The position numbers and the translations under genes were made by a program. Source: Microbacterium kyungheense (GTDB lineage: Bacteria > Actinomycetota > Actinomycetes > Actinomycetales > Microbacteriaceae). Taken from it: a stretch of 64,000 bases of DNA. Shown here piece by piece: positions 17,170 through 25,139 of the stretch (position 1 is the stretch's first letter; every line of letters starts with the position of its first letter). The stretch spans positions 248,001-312,000 of the forward strand of contig NZ_VFPE01000002.1 of assembly GCF_006783905.1 (NCBI RefSeq), written 5' to 3'. The notes under the pieces are model-generated. The model searched no databases, had not been told where the DNA came from, and worked only from the letters and a program-made list of their open reading frames with translations.

Positions 17170-17583
17170 TCAGGAGTGCGGCTTCTCGAGCAGGTCGCGG
17201 ATCTGGACGAGCAGCTCCTGCTCGGTCGGGAGCTTGGGCTCCTCGTCGGCGGGGGTGACTCCGGCGCGTGCGGCAGCGCGCTCCTTGATGCGGTTCATCG
17301 GGTAGACGAACACGAAGTAGACCACGACGGCGACCGCGAGGAAGTTGATGATCGCGCCGAGGATCATGCCGAAGCCGAAGAAGACCTTCTCGCCGTTGAT
17401 GTTGACGACGGTCCAGCCGACCGCGTCAAGGCTGCTCGCATTGAAGACCAGCGCGATGAGCGGGTTGATGAGGCCGTTGACGATGGCGTTGACGATCGCC
17501 GTGAACGCGGCGCCGATGACGACCGCGACCGCCAGGTCGATGACGTTGCCGCGCAGGATGAATTCCTTGAAGCCCTTGATCAC
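17170..17583 (-). CDS. mscL: Large-conductance mechanosensitive channel MscL
   Basis: The 137-residue protein opens MIKGFKEFILRGNVIDLAVA, the canonical MscL start, with TM1 at about 14-45 and TM2 at about 66-95 (GMILGAIINFLAVAVVVYFV). A charged cytoplasmic helix closes it (ELLVQIRDLLEKP). It forms a pentameric pore that opens under membrane tension during osmotic downshock. The GTG start at 17583 follows a strong AGGGGG ribosome site. Length is normal for actinobacteria. The gene converges on the small protein gene at 17156. Confidence 0.97.
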   Translation of the reverse strand: MIKGFKEFILRGNVIDLAVAVVIGAAFTAIVNAIVNGLINPLIALVFNASSLDAVGWTVVNINGEKVFFGFGMILGAIINFLAVAVVVYFVFVYPMNRIKERAAARAGVTPADEEPKLPTEQELLVQIRDLLEKPHS

Positions 17584-17630
17584 GTGTACCCCCCTGGGTG
17601 TCGTTCCCGCGTCGGATCGGGCGGATCAGG

Positions 17631-17903
17631 CTAGGACGCGGGCGAGGCCTTCGCCTCGGTCTTCGATGATGTCGAAGTCGACGAGGTGGCGCCACCCGAG
17701 GCATCCGATCCCGAGCTCTTGGCACCGGCGCGGGAGTCGGTCCGGTAGAAGCCCGAGCCGTTGAAGGTCACGCCGATCGAGCCGTACTCCTTGCGCAGCG
17801 GGCCGCCGCATTCGGGGCACTCGGTGAGGGTGGGGTCGGCGAAGGACTGCACGGCGTCGAAGCGGTGACCGCACTGCTTGCAGGCGTAGGCGTAGGTGGG
17901 CAT
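17631..17903 (-). CDS. FmdB-type zinc ribbon protein
   Basis: The 90-residue protein begins MPTYAYACKQCGHRFD and has two CxxC knuckles (C8/C11 and C29/C32), with ECPECGGPLRK and GVTFNGSGFYRTD, the signature of the FmdB/CxxC_CXXC_SSSS family. The rest is a Ser/Ala/Gly-rich tail with no structure to read. The family name comes from a formamidase regulator but most members are uncharacterised. It lies 21 bp after the 5-formyl-THF cyclo-ligase gene and is probably co-transcribed with it, an arrangement I recall as common in actinobacteria. Confidence 0.9.
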   Translation of the reverse strand: MPTYAYACKQCGHRFDAVQSFADPTLTECPECGGPLRKEYGSIGVTFNGSGFYRTDSRAGAKSSGSDASGGATSSTSTSSKTEAKASPAS

Positions 17904-17924
17904 GGGTTCTCTCGCGGTTCGGGT

Positions 17925-18521
17925 TCAGCGCCGCGTGGGCGCGAGGGTGATGGTCTGCGTCGGGGTGACGACCCCGGTGACGCGCTGGTCGTGGACGTCG
18001 CTGGGCACTTCGTCGACGAGCTCGGAGTCGTACACGACGGCGTACACGGGCGGGCAGCGCTCCATCGAGCCGAGGGTCTTGTCGTAGAAGCCGCGCCCCC
18101 AGCCGAGCCGCATGCCCGTCCGGTCGACGGCTGCCGCCGGCACGACGAGCAGGTCGACATCGTTCAGCGCGATGGGTCCGAGCAGCTCGCCGACGGGCTC
18201 GGGAAGCCCGAAGAGCCCCTCGGCGATGTCGCCGTCCGGCGTGGCGACCGCCCAATCCAGCAGACCATCGGTGCGGGTGACCGGAAGGAGGACGCGGATG
18301 CCGCGAGCCGCGGCCTCGGCCACGAACGAGCGGGTGCCGGGTTCGGCCATGGTCGACAGGAAGCACGAGATCGACCGGGCGCCGTGCTCGTCGATGAGGG
18401 CGTCGAGCTGGGCGCGGATGCCGTCCTCGGCGTTCTCGCGGGCGGCGTCGGAGAGCATCTGGCGTCGCTCCCGCAGCTCGGCGCGCAGGGCGCGCTTGGC
18501 GTCGGCGATCGCGTCGGACAT
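17925..18521 (-). CDS. 5-formyltetrahydrofolate cyclo-ligase
   Basis: This 198-residue protein matches the MTHFS family: an N-terminal helix AKRALRAELRERRQ that contributes to ATP binding, ISCFLSTMAEPGT, LLVVPAAAVDRTGMRLGWGRGFYDK (the GxGxGfYD phosphate loop), and VYDSELVDEVPSDVHDQRVTGVVT near the end. It converts 5-formyl-THF to 5,10-methenyl-THF using ATP, returning this storage folate to one-carbon metabolism. The ATG at 18521 follows a GAGGG site; a longer reading would run into the galU promoter region. A TAGAAT -10-like hexamer lies just upstream (18529-18534). Confidence 0.93.
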   Translation of the reverse strand: MSDAIADAKRALRAELRERRQMLSDAARENAEDGIRAQLDALIDEHGARSISCFLSTMAEPGTRSFVAEAAARGIRVLLPVTRTDGLLDWAVATPDGDIAEGLFGLPEPVGELLGPIALNDVDLLVVPAAAVDRTGMRLGWGRGFYDKTLGSMERCPPVYAVVYDSELVDEVPSDVHDQRVTGVVTPTQTITLAPTRR

Positions 18522-18589
18522 GCCCTCGATTCTACGGGGCGAATTGTAGACCGCGCCCGCCACCTCCCGGGGCGAGCACCCGGGCGGCA

Positions 18590-18601
18590 TAGACTCGGAC
18601 A
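18590..18601 (+). promoter_or_regulatory. -10 element of a probably leaderless galU transcript
   Basis: TAGACT at 18590-18595 is followed by six bases and then the ATG of galU, so transcription would begin at or next to the start codon. No ribosome site is present before the ATG, which fits a leaderless mRNA. No clear -35 is visible. Confidence 0.5.
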
Positions 18602-19489
18602 ATGCCACATCCCCCGATCAAGGCCGTGATCCCGGCCGCCGGCCTCGGCACCCGCTTCCTCCCGGCAACGAAGGCGATGCCCAAAGAGATGCTCCCCGTC
18701 GTCGACAAGCCGGCGATCCAGTACGTCGTCGAAGAGGCCGCGCAGGCCGGCATCGACGACATCCTGGTGATCATCGGGCGCAACAAGAACGCGATCTCGA
18801 ATCACTTCGACTCGGTGCCCGAGCTCGAAGAGAAGCTGAAGGACAAGGGCGACACGGATCGCCTGCGCCGCGTCCTCGAATCCAGCGACCTCGCCGACAT
18901 CCACTTCGTCCGCCAGGGCGAGCCGAAGGGCCTCGGCCACGCTGTGCTGCGCGCGAAGGCGCACGTGGGCGACTCCTCGTTCGCGGTCATGCTGGGCGAC
19001 GACCTCATCGACGAGCGCGACGAGCTGCTCACCACGATGATCGAGGAGCACCGGCGCACCGGCGCCGCGGTGATCGCGCTCATGGAGGTGCCCCAGACGC
19101 ACATCCACCTGTACGGCGTCGCATCCGCCGAGCCGACCGAGCATGACGGCATCGTGAAGGTGAACGGCCTCGTCGAGAAGCCGAGCGCCGAGGACGCCCC
19201 GTCGAACCTCGCCATCATCGGCCGCTACGTGCTGAGTCCCGCCGTGTTCGACATCCTCGAGCGCACGGAGCCGGGCAAGGGCGGCGAGATCCAGCTCACG
19301 GACGCACTGCAGGAGCTGGCGGCCGACCCCGACGGGCCCGGCGTGTACGGCGTGGTCTTCCGTGGCCGTCGCTACGACACCGGCGATAGGGTGGACTACA
19401 TCAAGGCCATCGTGCAGCTCGCGGTCGATCGCGAAGACCTCGGTCCCGATCTGCGTCCCTGGTTCAAGGATTTCGCGGCGAACCTCTGA
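18602..19489 (+). CDS. galU: UTP--glucose-1-phosphate uridylyltransferase
   Basis: The 295-residue protein opens KAVIPAAGLGTRFLPATKAM, the nucleotide-binding signature of GalU. PKEMLPVVDKPAIQYVVEEA, FVRQGEPKGLGHAVLRAK, VMLGDDLID and VEKPSAEDAPSN follow, all standard for the family. It makes UDP-glucose from UTP and glucose-1-phosphate for cell-wall polymers, trehalose and exopolysaccharide. It is divergent from the cyclo-ligase gene and followed 23 bp later by an acetyltransferase gene on the same strand, probably in one transcript. It is full length. Confidence 0.97.
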   Translation: MPHPPIKAVIPAAGLGTRFLPATKAMPKEMLPVVDKPAIQYVVEEAAQAGIDDILVIIGRNKNAISNHFDSVPELEEKLKDKGDTDRLRRVLESSDLADIHFVRQGEPKGLGHAVLRAKAHVGDSSFAVMLGDDLIDERDELLTTMIEEHRRTGAAVIALMEVPQTHIHLYGVASAEPTEHDGIVKVNGLVEKPSAEDAPSNLAIIGRYVLSPAVFDILERTEPGKGGEIQLTDALQELAADPDGPGVYGVVFRGRRYDTGDRVDYIKAIVQLAVDREDLGPDLRPWFKDFAANL

Positions 19490-19512
19490 CGCCGCCCGTT
19501 CGAGGGAGTCTC

Positions 19513-20142
19513 GTGGATCTGACGGCTCCCCGCGGTCATGGATCGGTGGCGATCCGGCTCGTGAAGCAGCGCGACGCGCGCGTGCTGCAGAGCGAGTTGC
19601 TCGCCAATCGCGGCTGGCTGCGTCCGTGGGAGGCGACGAGCCCCGACGGCCCCGTGTCGTTCGACATGCGCGTGGGCGTGCGCAGACTGCTGCAGCAGTA
19701 CCGCGACGGCGTCGGCGTGCCGTTCGTCATGGAGTATGACGGCGAGATCGCCGGACAGCTCAACGTGTGGGGCGTCGCGCGCGGCTCGCTCGCGTCGGCC
19801 ACGATCGGGTACTGGGTCAGCGAGAGGTTCGCCGGCCGCGGCATCACGCCCACGGCGGTGGCGCTCGCCACCGACATCTGCTTCACGGAGATGCGGCTGC
19901 ACCGTATGGAGATCTGCATCCGGCCTGAGAACCGGGCGAGCCTGAGGGTGGTCGAGAAGCTGGGCTTCCGCTACGAGGGTCTGCGGCGGCGTTTCATTCA
20001 CATCGATGGCGACTGGCGGGACCACTACGCGTTCGCCCTCGTGCGCGAGGACGTGCCCGAGGGCGTGCTGCAGCGCTGGGTGTCCGGTCGGGCACCGCAG
20101 CACGCGGCGACCGTCCCGCCCGCCGACCGCCTGCACGCGTAG
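19513..20142 (+). CDS. GNAT N-acetyltransferase, RimJ/RimL type
   Basis: The 209-residue protein has the GNAT fold: GVPFVMEYDGEIAGQLNVWG (strands 2-4), IGYWVSERFAGRGITPTAVA (the acetyl-CoA loop), then HRMEICIRPENRASLRVVEK and LGFRYEGLRRRFIHIDGDWR, which are typical of RimJ-like enzymes acting on ribosomal-protein N-termini or other amines. The actual substrate cannot be read. The GTG start at 19513 follows GAGGGA. It lies 23 bp after galU and reads with it, then a gap of about 85 bp leads to the membrane protein gene. Confidence 0.9.
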   Translation: MDLTAPRGHGSVAIRLVKQRDARVLQSELLANRGWLRPWEATSPDGPVSFDMRVGVRRLLQQYRDGVGVPFVMEYDGEIAGQLNVWGVARGSLASATIGYWVSERFAGRGITPTAVALATDICFTEMRLHRMEICIRPENRASLRVVEKLGFRYEGLRRRFIHIDGDWRDHYAFALVREDVPEGVLQRWVSGRAPQHAATVPPADRLHA

Positions 20143-20227
20143 GGCCGGCGACGCCGACGGCGCGCATCGCGCGACACGCGAGCGGATGCGAGTGTCCGGG
20201 GGATCCGGTCGCGTTACCGTGGTCTGC

Positions 20228-21199
20228 ATGGGCGGGCAGGTACTGGGCGGGGGAGTGATCGTCCTCGTCGCTGCGGCGTTGTGGCTGGTCTACCTGTTGC
20301 CGTCGTGGCACAGCAGGCGTCAGTACGACGCCGCTGAACGCAACGCCGTACGGCTCAACCAGGCCCTCCGGGTGCTGGCCGAGACCAGTGAGACGCCCGA
20401 AGAGGTGCGGCTGGAGCTCAACGCGCGCACCGCTGCGGCACAGCAGCGTCTCGCCAAGCGCGCGCTCGCCGAGCGCGAGCAGGCGGCGCTCGAAGACGCG
20501 AAGGCCGACCTCGAGCGGGCACGCACCGAGAGGGTCGCCGCCGAGGCCGCCGCCCGCGTCGACCAGGAGCGGTCGCGCGCCGCCCGGGCGTCGGCAGAGG
20601 CCGCCGCCCGCTCCGAGGTCGCGGCCGCACGCGCGCTTCCGGCCGCCCGCCGCGCCCGCGCACGACGTCGATTCCGTCTCACCGCCACCTTCATCGGCGT
20701 GCTCGGGCTCGGGCTGGCCGCCTGGGGCGCGTACGAGACGATCACCGCCGGCGTGCAGACGCTTCTGTGGACGGGCGTGGGACTGGCCGCGGCATCCCTC
20801 CTCGTCCTTCACCGGCTCTCACGTGTCGCCGCGCGCGCTGTCGCCGCCTCGGTGGATGCCGTGCCGCGGCGCGCCGCCGCGGTGCAGGATGTCGAGCTCG
20901 AGGCCGAGGAGCGCGCGTGGGAGCCGCGGACGCTGCCGCAGCCGCTCACGGCGTCGGCAGGCTCGCGGGCAGCCGCCGTGCTGGACGCGCAGGCCGCCCG
21001 TGCGGCGTTGCGGCAGGCGGCGCTGGAAGAGGCGATGCGGGCGCGTGCGGAGCAGCAGCGTCCACCGTCGATCGACCTCGCGCGGACCGCGCGCGCGTCG
21101 GCGCCGGACACCGACTACGCGCGCATGGGCTACGTCGACGACGCCGAGATCGAGGCCCACGTGCGCGACCTGCTGACCCGTCGCGCCGCGGGTGCGTGA
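20228..21199 (+). CDS. Membrane-anchored coiled-coil protein
   Basis: The 323-residue protein starts with a membrane helix (VIVLVAAALWLVYLLPSW, about 10-27). A long Ala/Arg/Glu-rich coiled coil follows (about 40-145), then two more membrane helices (about 152-195: FIGVLGLGLAAWG and VGLAAASLLVL), and finally a charged C-terminal tail with DTDYARMGYVDDAEIEAHVRD. Similar proteins are found next to galU in related genomes, sometimes labelled large exoprotein, but I know no function. The topology suggests a cytoplasmic coiled coil tethered to the membrane. The ATG at 20228 was chosen because the hydrophobic anchor starts there. Confidence 0.75.
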   Translation: MGGQVLGGGVIVLVAAALWLVYLLPSWHSRRQYDAAERNAVRLNQALRVLAETSETPEEVRLELNARTAAAQQRLAKRALAEREQAALEDAKADLERARTERVAAEAAARVDQERSRAARASAEAAARSEVAAARALPAARRARARRRFRLTATFIGVLGLGLAAWGAYETITAGVQTLLWTGVGLAAASLLVLHRLSRVAARAVAASVDAVPRRAAAVQDVELEAEERAWEPRTLPQPLTASAGSRAAAVLDAQAARAALRQAALEEAMRARAEQQRPPSIDLARTARASAPDTDYARMGYVDDAEIEAHVRDLLTRRAAGA

Positions 21200-21266
21200 G
21201 GCGCGCCCGGGCTCCTCGACCGATTCGGAGCACGCTTCGAGCCGTGATAGTGTTTTCGAGGTTCAC

Positions 21267-21339
21267 GGGCCTGTAGCGCAGTTGGTAGCGCGCCTCGTTC
21301 GCATCGAGGAGGTCAGGGGTTCGATTCCCCTCAGGTCCA
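21267..21339 (+). tRNA. tRNA-Ala(CGC)
   Basis: All arms are present. The acceptor stem pairs GGGCCTG with CAGGTCC. The anticodon stem CCTCG/CGAGG holds loop TTCGCAT, anticodon CGC, which reads GCG. The T arm has loop TTCGATT between AGGGG and CCCCT. CCA is not encoded. A strong terminator follows 11 bp later. No integrase or repeated 3' end is seen beside it. Confidence 0.97.
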
Positions 21340-21350
21340 CTGGAATCAAG

Positions 21351-21378
21351 AAAAGCCCGCCGGTCACGGCGGGCTTTT
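21351..21378 (+). terminator. Terminator after tRNA-Ala
   Basis: AAAAGCCCGCCG (21351-21362) pairs perfectly with CGGCGGGCTTTT (21367-21378) around the loop GTCA, ending in four T. It terminates the tRNA transcript and may also serve the leftward gene at 21421-22011 from the other side. Confidence 0.9.
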
Positions 21379-21420
21379 CGCTTCGGCGGGGGCCCGGTGT
21401 GGCCGCTGCGCCCCCGCTGA

Positions 21421-22011
21421 TCAGGTTGTGAGCGCCACCACGGCGACGACGATCCCGACGATGACGTCGAGCACGGCGCAGAACTCGGCGAGCGAGCGGT
21501 CGACGACGCGTCCGGTGCGGTGATGGTGGACGTCCCATGCCGCATGCGCGAGCAGGGCTCCGGCGACGACAAGGCCTCCGGCGACCGGGTCCAGGCGGAT
21601 GGCGATGAGCGATGCCGCGCCGAGGACGAACATCGCGATGGTCTGAAGGGTCAATGCCCACCACGGCCGGGTATGGCCGGCCGCCAATCCGACGGCGACA
21701 AGGACTGCTGCCATGACGAGCATCCAGAACGTCGCATCGAGACCTGCGAGCTTGTGCAGCGCGATCAGCACGAACGTCGCGCCGAACGCGATCCACGCTG
21801 CGGAGCGGCGTCCGGTCGCCGCCGCGGCGAGGTACACGAACCCCGAGGCGGCAACCATCGGAGCCACCTCACGCGGATCCGTGAGACCGTAGGCCGTACC
21901 GGCGGCGACGAGGACGCCGAGCGACGCCGGCCAGAACGCACTCCACCGGGGATGCGTCCTGGCCGGCGCCGGGCGATGCTGCGTGCGGTCTCCGATGGTG
22001 TTCGCGTGCAT
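21421..22011 (-). CDS. Multi-pass membrane protein of unknown function
   Basis: The 196-residue product has about six hydrophobic segments, starting at WSAFWPASLGVLVAAGTAYG and ending at LDVIVGIVVAVVALTT. It has a VHHHRTGRVVDRS segment near the C-terminus whose histidines could bind metal. No family is recognised with confidence. I took the ATG at 22011 because an AAAGG ribosome site precedes it; an in-frame start seven codons upstream would begin inside the promoter-proximal repeat. Expression is probably regulated through the inverted repeat at 22024-22071. Confidence 0.7.
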   Translation of the reverse strand: MHANTIGDRTQHRPAPARTHPRWSAFWPASLGVLVAAGTAYGLTDPREVAPMVAASGFVYLAAAATGRRSAAWIAFGATFVLIALHKLAGLDATFWMLVMAAVLVAVGLAAGHTRPWWALTLQTIAMFVLGAASLIAIRLDPVAGGLVVAGALLAHAAWDVHHHRTGRVVDRSLAEFCAVLDVIVGIVVAVVALTT

Positions 22012-22023
22012 GGCGATGCCTTT

Positions 22024-22071
22024 CTTGAACACTGGTGTATGAGATAGCGAAACTGTACGCTGGTGTTCAAG
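22024..22071 (-). promoter_or_regulatory. Promoter bounded by a perfect 9-bp inverted repeat
   Basis: CTTGAACAC (22024-22032) and GTGTTCAAG (22063-22071) are perfect inverted copies. On the minus strand the right copy contains a -35-like TTGAAC (22070-22065). After 18 bp comes TATCTC (22046-22041), a plausible -10. The arms could also pair as two operators ACACCAG(T/C)GT for a TetR-type repressor, but no such gene is adjacent. Confidence 0.55.
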
Positions 22072-22095
22072 TTAAGGGAAGTGCCTGGCGCCCGT

Positions 22096-22806
22096 TCACA
22101 CGGCTTTCAGCGGCGGCGTCGCGGTCGAGGACTCGATGATCGAGACGCCGCGACCGCGCAGCCGGCGGCGCTCCGCTTCGAGAGAGGCCAGCAGCCGGTC
22201 GCGCGTGCCCCGACTGTGCGCGGCGACCAGGCGTCGGGCCTCGGTGACGTCGCGGCCGGCCACGGCCGCAGCGATCTGCAGGTGCTCGGCACGCGCCTGC
22301 GCCCGCGCCTCCGGCGTGCGCACTTCCAGCCAGCGGGTGCGGCTCAGTCGCGTCAGCGCGCCTGCCATCGCGTCGACGAGGAACGGGTTGCGCGACAAGC
22401 GCGCCAGGCCGAGGTGGAAGTCGCTGCCGTCGCGGAGGCCGACCTCTTCGTCGTCGTGATCGTGGTGTGCGTGGGCGAGCGCGGTGAGGGCTGCGAGCTC
22501 GGTGTCGTCGGCGCGTTCGACGGCATGCTCGACGATCGCCGCTTCGACCGCCTCGCGGTACTCCATCACGGCTCTGATCTCGGTCAGATCGATGGGCGTC
22601 ACCTGCCAGCCGCGCCCCTCGCGCTGCGTGAGGCCCTCGTTCTCGAGCCTCATCAGCGCGGCACGGATGGGCGTTCGCGATGCTCCCAGCAGGGATTCCA
22701 GGCCGCGTTCGCTCAGCCGCTCCCCGGGCATCAGCTCAAGGGAGAGGACCGCTGTGCGGAGCCTGTCGGCGAGACCGCTGTCGTTCGCTGCGCTCATGGC
22801 ATCCAT
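22096..22806 (-). CDS. GntR-family regulator, FCD type
   Basis: The 236-residue protein has a short winged helix-turn-helix at about 10-75 (GERLSERGLESLLGASRTPI, RAALMRLENEGLTQREGRGW) and an all-helical FCD ligand domain with EYREAVEAAIVEHAVERADD, D and H residues in DFHLGLARLSRNP, and HLQIAAAVAGRDVTEARR. FCD regulators usually sense carboxylic acids and repress a neighbouring uptake or breakdown gene. The adjacent divergent MFS gene is the obvious target. ATG codons at 22806 and 22797 are both possible. The C-terminal tail after residue 215 is Arg-rich. Confidence 0.88.
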   Translation of the reverse strand: MDAMSAANDSGLADRLRTAVLSLELMPGERLSERGLESLLGASRTPIRAALMRLENEGLTQREGRGWQVTPIDLTEIRAVMEYREAVEAAIVEHAVERADDTELAALTALAHAHHDHDDEEVGLRDGSDFHLGLARLSRNPFLVDAMAGALTRLSRTRWLEVRTPEARAQARAEHLQIAAAVAGRDVTEARRLVAAHSRGTRDRLLASLEAERRRLRGRGVSIIESSTATPPLKAV

Positions 22807-22820
22807 TCTGGTGCACCGAA

Positions 22821-22840
22821 GTGGTATACCGTGATGGTAC
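22821..22840. promoter_or_regulatory. Candidate GntR operator in the gntR/MFS intergenic region
   Basis: GGTATACC (22823-22830) is a perfect palindrome, followed by GTGATGGTACTC, which repeats the GGTA half-site. It lies in the 61-bp gap between the divergent regulator and transporter genes, where an autoregulated FCD operator would be expected. The contacting protein is inferred only from position. Confidence 0.45.
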
Positions 22841-22867
22841 TCGATTGCCCGCAGCGGAAGAAGGACC

Positions 22868-24094
22868 ATGTCGAATCAGGTGGCGACACAGCAGGTGCGG
22901 ACGCCGGCGAAGGCGTGGGTCATGCTCGGCCTCGGCGTCGCCGCGCAGGCGACCGGAACGCTGCTCGTCTCGACACCTGCCTACCTCATCCCGCTGCTGC
23001 ACTCCGACCAGGGGATGCCGCTCGCACAGGCCGGCCTGCTCGCCGCGGCGCCGACCTTCGGCATGGTGCTCACGCTCGTGCTGTGGGGAGCGGCAGCCGA
23101 CCGCTTCGGAGAGCGGTGGGTCATCGCCGGCGGCCTCGCGCTGACCGCGCTGTTCGCGTTCGCGGCCGTGCCCGCCGACGGGTACGCGTGGCTCACCATC
23201 GTCCTGGTGCTGGGCGGAGCGGCGTCGGCGAGCACCAACTCCGCCAGCGGCCGCATCGTGGTCGGCTGGTTCCCGCGCGAGCGCCGCGGGCTCGCGATGG
23301 GCATCCGCCAGATGTCGCAGCCGCTCGGTGTCGCCGTCGCCGCGCTGACCGTCCCCGCCCTGGCCTCGGGGTACGGGCTCGCCGCGCCGTTCGTGCTCTC
23401 GGGCGCCGCCGCTCTCGTGCTGGCAGTGCTGTGCGCGTGGGGCATCCGCAACCCGCCGCGCCCGAGCACCCCCGTCGGTGCGGCAGCTGCCGGCACCGCG
23501 AATCCGTACACCCGCGACCGCTTCCTGCTGCGCATCCACGTCGTCTCGGCGCTGCTCGTCTTCCCGCAGTTCACGCTGTCGACGTTCGGTCTGGTGTGGC
23601 TGACGGCGGGGATGGGATGGAACGCGACGGCGGCGGGACTCGTCGTGGCGGCATCCCAGTTCGTCGGAGCCCTGGGGCGCATCGTGATCGGCCACCTCAG
23701 CGACCGCCTGGGCACGCGTGTCGGGGTTCTGCGCTGGGTCGCCATCGCCGGTGTCGTCGCGATGGTCCTCCTCGGAGCCGCGGGCTGGGCGCACTGGGAC
23801 ATCGTCGCCGCAGCGCTCTTCGTGATCGCGGCGACGATCAGCGTCGCCGACAACGGCCTGGCCTTCACATCGGTCGCGGAGGCTGCCGGCCGGCGCTGGT
23901 CGGGCCGTGCGCTGGGGATCCAGAACACCGGGCAGTTCGTGAGCGCCTCCGTGGTCGGACCCGTCGTCGGCGCCCTCATCACGGCGGTCGGGTTCCCGCT
24001 CGCCTTCGGGCTCGTCGCCGTCACGCCGCTGCTGGCTCTCGGCATCCTTCCGGCGCGCGACCAGCACTGGGACGAGCCGGCCGGCCCGCGGTAA
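22868..24094 (+). CDS. MFS transporter
   Basis: The 408-residue protein shows twelve hydrophobic segments and the MFS loop between TM2 and TM3 (WGAAADRFGERWV). The family-like features ASASTNSASGRIVVGWFPRE and RGLAMGIRQMSQPLGVAVAA resemble the cyanate/nitrate-nitrite and organic-anion branches of the superfamily. The ATG at 22868 follows AAGAAGGA, a good ribosome site. It diverges from the FCD-type GntR regulator and is probably controlled by it, so the substrate may be the regulator's carboxylate ligand. Substrate identity cannot be read. Confidence 0.88.
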   Translation: MSNQVATQQVRTPAKAWVMLGLGVAAQATGTLLVSTPAYLIPLLHSDQGMPLAQAGLLAAAPTFGMVLTLVLWGAAADRFGERWVIAGGLALTALFAFAAVPADGYAWLTIVLVLGGAASASTNSASGRIVVGWFPRERRGLAMGIRQMSQPLGVAVAALTVPALASGYGLAAPFVLSGAAALVLAVLCAWGIRNPPRPSTPVGAAAAGTANPYTRDRFLLRIHVVSALLVFPQFTLSTFGLVWLTAGMGWNATAAGLVVAASQFVGALGRIVIGHLSDRLGTRVGVLRWVAIAGVVAMVLLGAAGWAHWDIVAAALFVIAATISVADNGLAFTSVAEAAGRRWSGRALGIQNTGQFVSASVVGPVVGALITAVGFPLAFGLVAVTPLLALGILPARDQHWDEPAGPR

Positions 24095-24124
24095 CGAGGA
24101 CGCGGGGGAGGCCCGGGCCACGGG

Positions 24125-25084
24125 TCAGCCGTCGGAGCCGGTCCAGCCCTTGCGGCGGAAGAACACCCACATGCCGCCCGCCGCGGCGGCCATCACCGCG
24201 CACCCGACCGCGAAGGCCCACGGTCCGTCGAACACGTGGGTGACGGCCCACCCGAAGTTCATGCCGAAGAAGCCGGTGAGGAAGCTCAACGGCAGGAAGA
24301 TCGACGCGATGATGGCGAGCTGCTTCGACGTCTCGCCCTGCCGATTGGCGACGGTGGACAGATACAGATCGGTGCAGCCGCTGACGAGCTCGTGGTACGA
24401 GTCGAGCTCGTCGGTGATGCGGATCAGGTGGTCGTAGATGTCGCGGAAGTAGTCATGGCTGTCGGCCTCGAGCCCGGCGAGGTCGGCGATCACCTCGATC
24501 TCGCGGGCGAACACGTCGCGCATCGGGACGACGGCCTTGCGCAGCCGCAGCAGCAGCCGCTTGAGGCGGAACGTCTCTTCGAGCTCGCGTCTGCCGCCGC
24601 CGGACGCGATCGCGTCTTCGAGGTCGTTGATCTGCTCGTCGAGGTCGGCGAGCATCGGGAAGTAGCTGTCGACGATCGCGTCGATGATCTTGTACACGTG
24701 GTACTGCTCGCTCTTGGCTGTCTTGGCCTGTGAGAACAGCGGCCTGAGGCGCAGCAGCTCGGAGTAGGGGTGCCGGTGCAGCGTGACGATGAAGTCGCCG
24801 CTCAGATGGCAGTGGATCTCTTCGAGGGGGTGCTCGTTGCGGTCCTCGGGCTGCGAGCGCACCGCGCCGCGCAGCACGAGCAGCGCCGTGTCGCCGTAGG
24901 TGTCGAGCTTGGGCCGCTGGCCGAACAGGACACTGTCTTCGACGGCCAGGGGATGCAGGTCGAGCAGCGTCCCGAGGCGCTTGATGTCGTCGGCGGGCAG
25001 ATCGGTGGCATCCAGCCAGAAGAACTCGTGATCGCGACGCAGCTGCGCGATGAGGTCGTCGTCGATGGAATCGAGGATGCGCAT
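24125..25084 (-). CDS. corA: CorA-family divalent cation transporter
   Basis: The 319-residue protein has the long cytoplasmic alpha/beta and helical domain, then the two C-terminal membrane helices. TM1 ends in the signature FFGMNF (GMN, about 279-281), which forms the selectivity loop of CorA pentamers. The periplasmic loop and TM2 (WAFAVGCAVMAAAAGGMWVFF) follow, and the tail is short and basic. It carries Mg2+ or Co2+ inward. It is full length and converges on the MFS gene. Confidence 0.93.
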   Translation of the reverse strand: MRILDSIDDDLIAQLRRDHEFFWLDATDLPADDIKRLGTLLDLHPLAVEDSVLFGQRPKLDTYGDTALLVLRGAVRSQPEDRNEHPLEEIHCHLSGDFIVTLHRHPYSELLRLRPLFSQAKTAKSEQYHVYKIIDAIVDSYFPMLADLDEQINDLEDAIASGGGRRELEETFRLKRLLLRLRKAVVPMRDVFAREIEVIADLAGLEADSHDYFRDIYDHLIRITDELDSYHELVSGCTDLYLSTVANRQGETSKQLAIIASIFLPLSFLTGFFGMNFGWAVTHVFDGPWAFAVGCAVMAAAAGGMWVFFRRKGWTGSDG

Positions 25085-25139
25085 GGCTTCACCCTAATTC
25101 GCGGGTGAAGCCATGCGCGGACGCCGCCGGGGTGTGAGC

